Program-made: the position numbers and the translations under genes
Origin: Candidula unifasciata
Lineage: Eukaryota > Mollusca > Gastropoda > Stylommatophora > Geomitridae
Assembly (NCBI GenBank): GCA_905116865.2
Contig: CAJHNH020007590.1
Location: 62,001 to 126,000 of the forward strand
Direction of reading: 5' to 3'
DNA length: 64,000 nt
The notes under the pieces: model-generated
The model's input: the letters and a program-made list of their open reading frames with translations, nothing else
Told to the model about the DNA's origin: nothing
Databases searched by the model: none
Shown here: one piece after another, positions 57,683 to 64,000 of the stretch
Numbering within the stretch: position 1 is the first letter of the stretch
How the letters are laid out: every line of letters starts with the position of its first letter

Positions 57683-58563
57683 AAGTAGCAACAGTGCATA
57701 ACAAGATGTACATAATTTTTCCCATATATAAGACCAATCACACCTGTGCTAAAAATGCGTACGGTAGAGTATTTCTGGCCATGTGACCTTTCTGTTGTGT
57801 TGATGTGTTCACCGGCTTTCGTGTTCCAGGCTTATGTTAGGTCATCGTGTCTGCCTAGTTTGATAAACATTGGCGGCATTATATCTTCCTATCTCAAATA
57901 TTTATGCATTGTGCCAAGACGCTGCAGACGAGCATACACATACCTGGGGAAACACGGCGAGCTCACCTCGAGTTTGTAAAGTGCGTCTGTGTTGAAACGT
58001 CGGTTCTCCTGTTAATGCGCACGTACATGTTAATTCACTGAAGAGGTTTCACCCTAAGGCATGATTAATTTGTAATTCTGGAATGTAGAATACTTCTCTG
58101 TTCGCCATCAGATGGTCGGTTGGCACATTTTGTTGTGGTTTATAGATAGTCTTTCATATCTGCGTCTTTCAGTTCAGTACATCCATTGTCAACAAAACCC
58201 TAATAAGTCACTTCTTACGACACGCTTTCTAGGGGACAGAATGTCTAAGCCCCCCCCCCCCCCCCCCTCCATGAGGCCACGGAACAGAAAGGCAAAAATA
58301 CGATTGGAAAAAAATGGGGGAGAGGTCGCAGCCTTCTACTTTTTTTGGTCCATAAAGGGAAATTCTCAGCTTATTTGGCATTTCGTTTTTTATCGCGACG
58401 GTTTTTCGCAACCTTCTTTCTTCTTATATTTGGCGCAAATCGCAGCTGTCTTACCAGTTTGGTGTAGCTATCTTTACTTTGATTTAACCCTTCCTTTTCT
58501 GTCACTGAGATATTAAGGATTATTTAATGAAATATTGATACAGCTTGTTTATTCTTTCCTCTC
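57683..58563. other. Unassigned DNA
   Basis: C-run at about 58251-58267. No gene is supported. Confidence 0.4.
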
Positions 58564-58575
58564 CTGTCTCTAAAT

Positions 58576-58789
58576 GTCGGCTCTGTGGCTAAGTAGTTGC
58601 GAACGCTTCGTATTGCCGGGTGGTTCGATCCCAGCTGCGGGCCATGCGTCTTGCGTTGGTTTCGACAGTGGTATCAAGAAAGCCGACCGTCCAGAGGCAA
58701 CGGCAAACTACTGGACGTAAATTTGCCTAGAAAAAAACCACACAACAGCCAGGGGCAACGTCCTGTAAAGGATACGCAACTAACCTAAA
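58576..58789 (+). mobile_element. tRNA-derived SINE, family S3, full length
   Basis: Target duplication CTGTCTCTAAAT at 58564-58575 and 58790-58801 (12 bp, perfect). The head is GGCTCTGTGGCTAAGTAGTT and GGTGGTTCGATCCCAGC; the 3' end is CCTGTAAAGGATACGCAAC. Confidence 0.9.
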
Positions 58790-58804
58790 CTGTCTCTAAA
58801 TATT

Positions 58805-58945
58805 GACAGGCGCACACGCTTTATAGATGGCAGGTTTGATTTCCGGCACGGTAATTGTAGCTTTCGAATGTTATGTTGTCTAATGTGTCCTTCTATGTAT
58901 CTCCTTCTTTCTATGAGTGCCAAGCAATACACTGTCTGTTTATTT
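58805..58945 (+). mobile_element. S5 SINE, partial
   Basis: It parallels 39845-39985 (TTTCCGGCACGGTAATTGTA, TTATGTTGTCTAATGTGT, CTATGAGTGCC). It lies directly behind the S3 copy. Confidence 0.6.
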
Positions 58946-59840
58946 TATACATATAATATCTACAGTCTTTAGTTTCTGTAATCTATCATCAGCTTTTTTG
59001 TTTAAATTCACCCTATCTCGTGGACTCCGAGCTTTGGGAAGTTCCGAGAAAGTCCAGTAGTATAGGAGTGTAAAATGAACACAAACTAACTCTTACCCTA
59101 ATCCAACCCCCTCCCCCTATAATACTGGACTTTCCCGGGAACTCCCCACAAAATCTCAGAGTTTCCGAGATGGGATGAACAAAAAGAAAAGTACCCTATC
59201 TTCTTCTATCGTTGAGGATAGGCTTTCTATAGTCTCCCCTACTCTTTTGTTGTATGTAGAAGATATATGTGATTTATACTGTCTTCTTGATGAGCTAGAA
59301 GCTGTTGCCTTGCCTTGTGCCAACCACTCGTATTTTCAAGATGAACACCGGGCATGTCGATAAAGCAATTTCTAGCACATTAGCGAACTGCCATCGATGC
59401 AGATTAAACAAATTGGCCTTGCCTTTCAGCTCGATCCAGCCTAAAATGTGAAGCAGGAAATGTCCGGTAACGGGTCCGTTACTTTATAAGTTACATTATC
59501 CCGCCATCCCCTTTTTTTCACGTTTATAACTGTTGCATCATTTGGTATTGACTCATCCTAAAACGATACGATCTATGATTTGTCGCCGGCCTGTTCACAG
59601 CTCCCTGTGAAATGTGTACATTTTGTGTCAGACACGTGAACAAAAATCAAGCTTAAGGTGACTACTGCCGTATAAGTCTCCGTGACTTCAGTTAACTGAA
59701 TGTGGTGTGTTTAATATCTAGGAAGCCGTATTTCACAGTGTCGAGACTCAGTAACAGTCCTGTTGACTCCACTTGTGACCGCACTAATCAAAGAAGCTCG
59801 AGCTCTTAAGTGTCTAAACCATAAAAAAAGTTATATCTTA
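58946..59840. other. Unassigned DNA
   Basis: No gene is supported; a possible splice acceptor (TTTAATATCTAG) lies near 59721. Confidence 0.4.
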
Positions 59841-60129
59841 ATGGAGGTGATGAAGACAGAATCCGACACGGGGACTCGACCAGACACATCAGATGTAGAA
59901 TATGCACTTCGCCAAAGCTGTAGTGCCTGCGTTACCACAGGGACATCTACTCGAGATACATCTGATGAAGAAGGCAATAGCGATGCTGTGTTAAGTAATA
60001 CTGGGAATGTGAATGGCGGTTCTAGCGCCAGCAACGATTTAAATGGCAGCTTGCCCCGGAGAAGGGAATGTCAGAAATCATCCATCTGTTGGACACGTCG
60101 AAGATGTAGCCGGTGTGGAAATGGCATCT
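59841..60129 (+). CDS. Possible first coding exon, unknown protein
   Basis: The frame from ATG at 59841 runs 96 codons and one base to a good donor (CT|GTAAGT at 60130). The product is Ser/Thr/Asp/Gly-rich with repeated acidic motifs (MEVMKTESDTGTRPDTSDVE; DTSDEEGNSDAVLSN) and a basic Cys-containing end. The non-repetitive, balanced composition suggests a real N-terminal segment, but there is no recognised domain and no second exon in the window. It could also be chance. I do not know its function. Confidence 0.3.
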
Positions 60130-60736
60130 GTAAGTTGTTTTTTGTGCATGTGTACTTCCTATTTGTTTTTAATGGTTGCAGTTTTGTTTCCAGTATACTT
60201 TGTAGTTTATTAAATATACATCTCTTGTAGCAGACAAAAGTGCTGTTGGACTGCTTTTGTGTGGCCTCTTTAAACGTAACATTTGCTACATACATAGCAT
60301 GTTGGCTGGTGCCTACGGGTAATATACACACATGTATGTCATCGTCATGTAGCTGTTGACACACACGTCATTCACATCTGATCTCCATTGCTGCCAGTCG
60401 TGTCAGCTGCTTTTCTGCCTAATGCATCACATGTCATTTTACATTCCTTCTTCTGTCTTCTGCCCTCCAAGTTTCCTTAGGTCGTCAGCGTCTCCCCTTT
60501 TCTATATGCTTTTCTGGCTATCCTCCGAACTTCGGGCACTAAAGTTGGCGGCCGCAAAATATCCTTACGAGCCACAGTCACGTGCATTAATTTGCGGTTC
60601 TCCGGCCACGACCGCCACCGCCGCGAGCCGCCCCCCCCCCCCCCGGCCCCTCTATCAGAGAAACTATAAAATGACAGCCTAACCACCAGTCTTCTCCGGA
60701 CTGCTGTCTGAAAGTGACACCTTTGAATATCTAAAC
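60130..60736. other. Unassigned DNA
   Basis: C-run at about 60630-60644 in GC-rich surroundings. No gene is supported. Confidence 0.4.
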
Positions 60737-61310
60737 TGTTTTATGGCTTTTATTACCCGAAATCCGTCATTGGGAAAGTGGATATTATCCACCCCGACAC
60801 CTTTGCTCTTGGACAATATTTCTTCAGACGACATTTTGGTGACACCAGTAGCCAGCGCATGCTGTTTGCTCTCGGCCAAGACGGCCACAATCTGCTTCTT
60901 GTCAATCATGGTCATGTGGGCTCCAGGGGAAGTCAGGCCTGGGTACATGATGTTGGCACCACTGGGGACAAACCGGATGGCTCCCTTGTCCATCTGCGTG
61001 TGTGACGGGATGAAGGGATATTTATGTAATAGCTTCAGGGATGGATTCACCGTACCCTCCCATTGTCAGAAGAAGAAGAAGACTTCACCAGCCTAGTTGC
61101 ACGGAAGTTCGATGTGTTCATGGCTTTTGACTAGTTTCAATGATTATTTTTTGGGTATAATCTGATCCAGATAGTCTTCTATATGCTGAAACTGCTCCAA
61201 GATCTGATTTCGAACGCCCTTCTGAACTGACGACTTGGCATATCGGAGTTGCCAATATTGTCTTCCTTTCCCGGTCTCCCAAAAGCCCAGCCTGGCCGCC
61301 AGACAACCCG
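60737..61310 (-). pseudogene. MCTS1: MCTS1 processed pseudogene
   Basis: The minus strand encodes a near-complete copy of the translation re-initiation factor MCTS1 (MCT-1), which has an N-terminal domain and a PUA domain. Blocks in order: KSSVQKGVRNQILEQF, LDQIIPKK, SHEHIEL, LLHKYPFIPSHTQMDKGAI, SGANIMYPGLTSPGAH, KQHALATGVTKMSSEEI and NIHFPNDG. Homology runs without an intron from about 61245 to 60740. Stops after IIPKK, after SHEHIELPCN and before QWEG, a frameshift near the N-terminus (about 61270), and loss of the natural stop (CAG at its place) show it is dead. The lack of introns suggests a LINE-made retrocopy; no poly(A) tail remains. Confidence 0.8.
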
Positions 61311-61524
61311 GAGGATATGACGTCGGTAATCCAGACTTAATGGGAGTTTTTTTTTTTTTTTTTAGAGATTGGATTTCACCCGTTACTTGGTTGTTACTGC
61401 TCCCGGTCCTCTTGACCAAACCAGTGCAGCAGAGCTACACTTTAATCTTAGTCAAAAGGCCGAGAAGCGATCAAAGCTATCCGAGAGATGGATAATAATG
61501 CTGCCTGGGCAACATGTCTCTACA

Positions 61525-62012
61525 ATACGTGTCATGTATGTATTTATGTAAGTTGTACCTCACCAGGACATCACACAAGCGATAAACACCCGGTGACACA
61601 AAGTGCCACCATGGGGATGAGGATCAACCGTGGAGAGGTCCCGGAAACCCCCTTCAGTTGTTAGGCCATATTTAAGACCAGGCTATATTTAGGGTACCCG
61701 ACACAAGCCGAGGTGGGGCTTTAAAAAAAAACAACCAAAAAATTGCATCCCACATAGGGACGACATAATTATAAATATACGTGTCATTACATTTAAACCC
61801 ACTAAAACATCACACAAGCGATAAACACCGGATGACATATAGTGCCACCATGTAGATGAGGATCACCCGTGGAGAGGTCCCGGAAACCGTGTTCAGCCAT
61901 TAGACCATATTTATGGCCGGGCTATATCGCGGCCCCTGGGAAGTGCCAGAGTAGGGCGGCAAATAACGAAAAATTACATCTCACAGAGGAATGATTATAT
62001 GATACGTGTCAT
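61525..62012 (-). mobile_element. Two R1 retroposons in tandem, with three copies of the target sequence
   Basis: The 11-bp sequence ATACGTGTCAT occurs at 61525-61535, 61777-61787 and 62002-62012, before, between and after two R1 copies in the same orientation (CACACAAGCGATAAACACC at about 61571 and 61811). Confidence 0.8.
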
Positions 62013-63210
62013 GCTTTGTGCTGTGAAGAGGCAGAACACATCCCTGGTCTTAACTAGTATCACCATCGGCGATTATTACCGTACCTCCTAAAGCGCAGTG
62101 GAACACCATTGTCAGGAAAGACAGGAAGATGCTAACTTGTATTTACAACTCACTGCCGAGAATTCACATCCAGCAGGATAAGCCAACAAGTTTAGTGGCA
62201 GGAATAAACGCACTCAGGAACTCAGGACTTGATTATAATTCATAGATTCATGCTGCTGTCCCTGAGTTTCCTGCGAGCACCAATCAGTTGTGCATATTTA
62301 TGTCCCTTTATTGATTTTTGAAAGCTGAGGTAGGAATAATTGGCGTGTGCCTGTCCCTGGAATCAGTCAGATGTGAGGACGCACTAAGGAACTTGTAACC
62401 GACGGGTTATTAGTTATATAGTTCTTGGCATTAGAGATATGGCTCTTCTATACAGCGTGTCACTGGCATAGTTCTGGTGTGCTCCAAGTAATTAGCGTTT
62501 GGTGGATCTTCACAAGATTAATTGGGATGACATATAAAGAAATCTGACAATGCTAACTGCAAATAATCCGCTGTTGGCCCCTTATATTTTTTCAATCTGT
62601 TTTTTTTTTTCAACTTCCTTTCTTCCTCTTCTCTTTCACTCTCTCTTCCTCTTTGTCCCTCTATTATCCTCTTCCTTTCCTTACCTCTATTTCACCCCCC
62701 CCCCCCCCCCTCCGCCGTCTCTCTCCTTAGTTGTATCCATATAAATGTGCGCCTCATTGTTTTCTTAGTGTCATTTATTCATTTTTTGAAGTACGTTCAC
62801 TTCATTCCCAACCCTGTTGGGTCTTCAAGTTGCTGACAACGCAATAGTGGGGCGCCCTAATGTAACTGTTGTCTACTTTTGAACGGGGTTCATACCTGTT
62901 TGATTGTCATCCTTGACGTGTTAATCCTACTGACTGCAATCCAGGAGGGAAACAATTACCTGCCTCAAGCAGGTTTTCTAATACCTCTGCTGTGACCTCA
63001 GTCTTGAAATAAGTTTTCTAGACCCATGGCTGCCGCACGTACTTCGCCAATAGCAGCCCATTGCTAGTATACCTGACCTTGGAACCCCAGTAAAAACAAT
63101 CCGACTAATGAGACATTCGTGACGGTATTTAGATGTTGAAGCCCGTGGTGGGTTTTCTAACTGGGAATAGGCACAAGAACCTGTTTTCGGAAGGGAGTTG
63201 AATTTTACGC
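62013..63210. other. Unassigned DNA
   Basis: T-, CT- and C-rich stretch at 62598-62712. No gene is supported. Confidence 0.4.
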
Positions 63211-63611
63211 TGGTCTCCACATTTACACACCGCTGCACACTAGCTCGCTTCTGATTGGACGACCTACAGACCACCTCACTTCTGATAAGTCGGCTTTGAG
63301 CGATCCAACTTTCACACAAGGTCACGAGGATACTCCGCAATCGCGCTTTATCGCTTGTTGTATATTTCATCATGCCAGAGCTTTTAGCACTTCTAAAATA
63401 TTTAGACACTGGGTCTAACTCACAACCCCCCCCCCCCCCCCCCAGAGAGTGACAAAACCTATGTCACAGGCTGTCCCTTTCTATGAAATAAAAACGTAAA
63501 TACAAGACGACAACAGACTGCGACATCCATAATCTCGATCACGGTAGACTAGTCCAACCAACTTATCAGTGGTGTTGACCTACAACTGGTAGTGTGTAAA
63601 TGTGGAGACCA
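63211..63611. mobile_element. 401-bp segment with perfect 20-bp terminal inverted repeats
   Basis: TGGTCTCCACATTTACACAC at 63211-63230 and its inverse at 63592-63611. Inside are the repeat shared with 8438-8520 and a C-run (63426-63442). No target duplication is seen. Confidence 0.5.
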
Positions 63612-64000
63612 TCGTATAAATAACCCAGTGTTTTCTAACTGGGGGTGGGGGCTGAGGGCATGACCATCACCAGCTGCTTGCTTATGTGATAAGGAAGCTG
63701 TGATTGAGAGTCGGGCAGACTCCCCCCCCCCCCCCTCTCCGTGTTTTCATAATTTTGTGTGAGTGGGTCAAGCGCTACAAGAACTACTATAATAGTGTAT
63801 GTGTGTTTCACAAATTACACTTTGTCGAATTAAGAACCAAATATGGTTGGTACACTGTGTTGTGTTTTACAGCTAGGGTGCGATTTCTGCGTATGTACTG
63901 TTACATAAATTATGACTTTTGACTGACTATGAAACACGTTTGTTTTTTAAATTGTCAGCGGCGGTGATCGGGGGTGTTTTTACTCGTGTAGGGTGGCGCC
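63612..64000. other. Unassigned DNA
   Basis: C-run at about 63721-63734. No gene is supported. Confidence 0.4.

Noticed and set aside
54267..57985. Similarity between about 54267-54350 and 57912-57985
   Set aside because: Short and diverged; could be chance or an old repeat, not strong enough to annotate.

Overview
This window is eukaryotic nuclear DNA: introns with GT/AG borders, many retroposons, hAT-type DNA transposons, satellites and microsatellites, and very little coding sequence. The only gene with clear intact exons encodes the C-terminal part of a chitin deacetylase-like (polysaccharide deacetylase) protein. Together with RTE-type, R2/NeSL-like and other LINE remnants and several tRNA-derived SINE families, this fits a lophotrochozoan invertebrate, most likely a mollusc. 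That assignment is inference, because nothing in the window is species-diagnostic.

Layout. 1-6.1 kb holds three terminal exons of the deacetylase gene on the plus strand (824-1044, 3894-4058, 5860-6088); its N-terminal part lies off the left edge. Its introns carry a tRNA-derived SINE, another SINE and a LINE remnant. 7.6-12.8 kb holds a degenerate LINE C-terminus with a restriction-like endonuclease, a hAT element whose end has expanded into a 22-bp minisatellite, and two inverted-repeat elements. 12.8-32 kb is mostly unassigned DNA with SINEs, LINE remnants, a 29-bp satellite (18.1-18.6 kb), a 66-bp dimeric satellite (22.8-23.4 kb), and two more hAT elements with perfect 8-bp target duplications (21.6 and 27.0 kb).

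32.4-34.9 kb carries an intact 520-codon Gag-like LINE ORF1 with three zinc knuckles and no ORF2 behind it. 34.9-46.3 kb holds further SINEs, a fourth hAT element, foldback elements, and two minisatellites that appear to have grown from transposon termini (41.0 and 43.8 kb). 46.4-48.6 kb is a 5'-truncated RTE-type LINE with a 12-bp target duplication, broken by one stop and one frameshift. 50-57 kb is dominated by tandem arrays, including a 46-bp satellite with a 276-bp higher-order period. 56.8-64 kb has a retroposon family with 11-12-bp target duplications, a possible first coding exon (59.8 kb), and a degenerate intronless copy of MCTS1 (60.7-61.3 kb).

The main theme is transposon-to-satellite conversion: at least three minisatellites can be read as expansions of a transposon end (hAT ends at 10.0 and 43.8 kb, a LINE 3' end at 41.0 kb). 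Three hAT target sites, and the join inside the 43.8-kb array, share the core TCTAG. The second theme is a short retroposon family (called R1 here). It has hairpins and target duplications but no pol III boxes that I can see.

Labels S1-S5 (SINE families), R1 (retroposon) and D1-D3 (dispersed repeats) are local names used only here. Family assignments come from reading motifs by eye; no database search was run.
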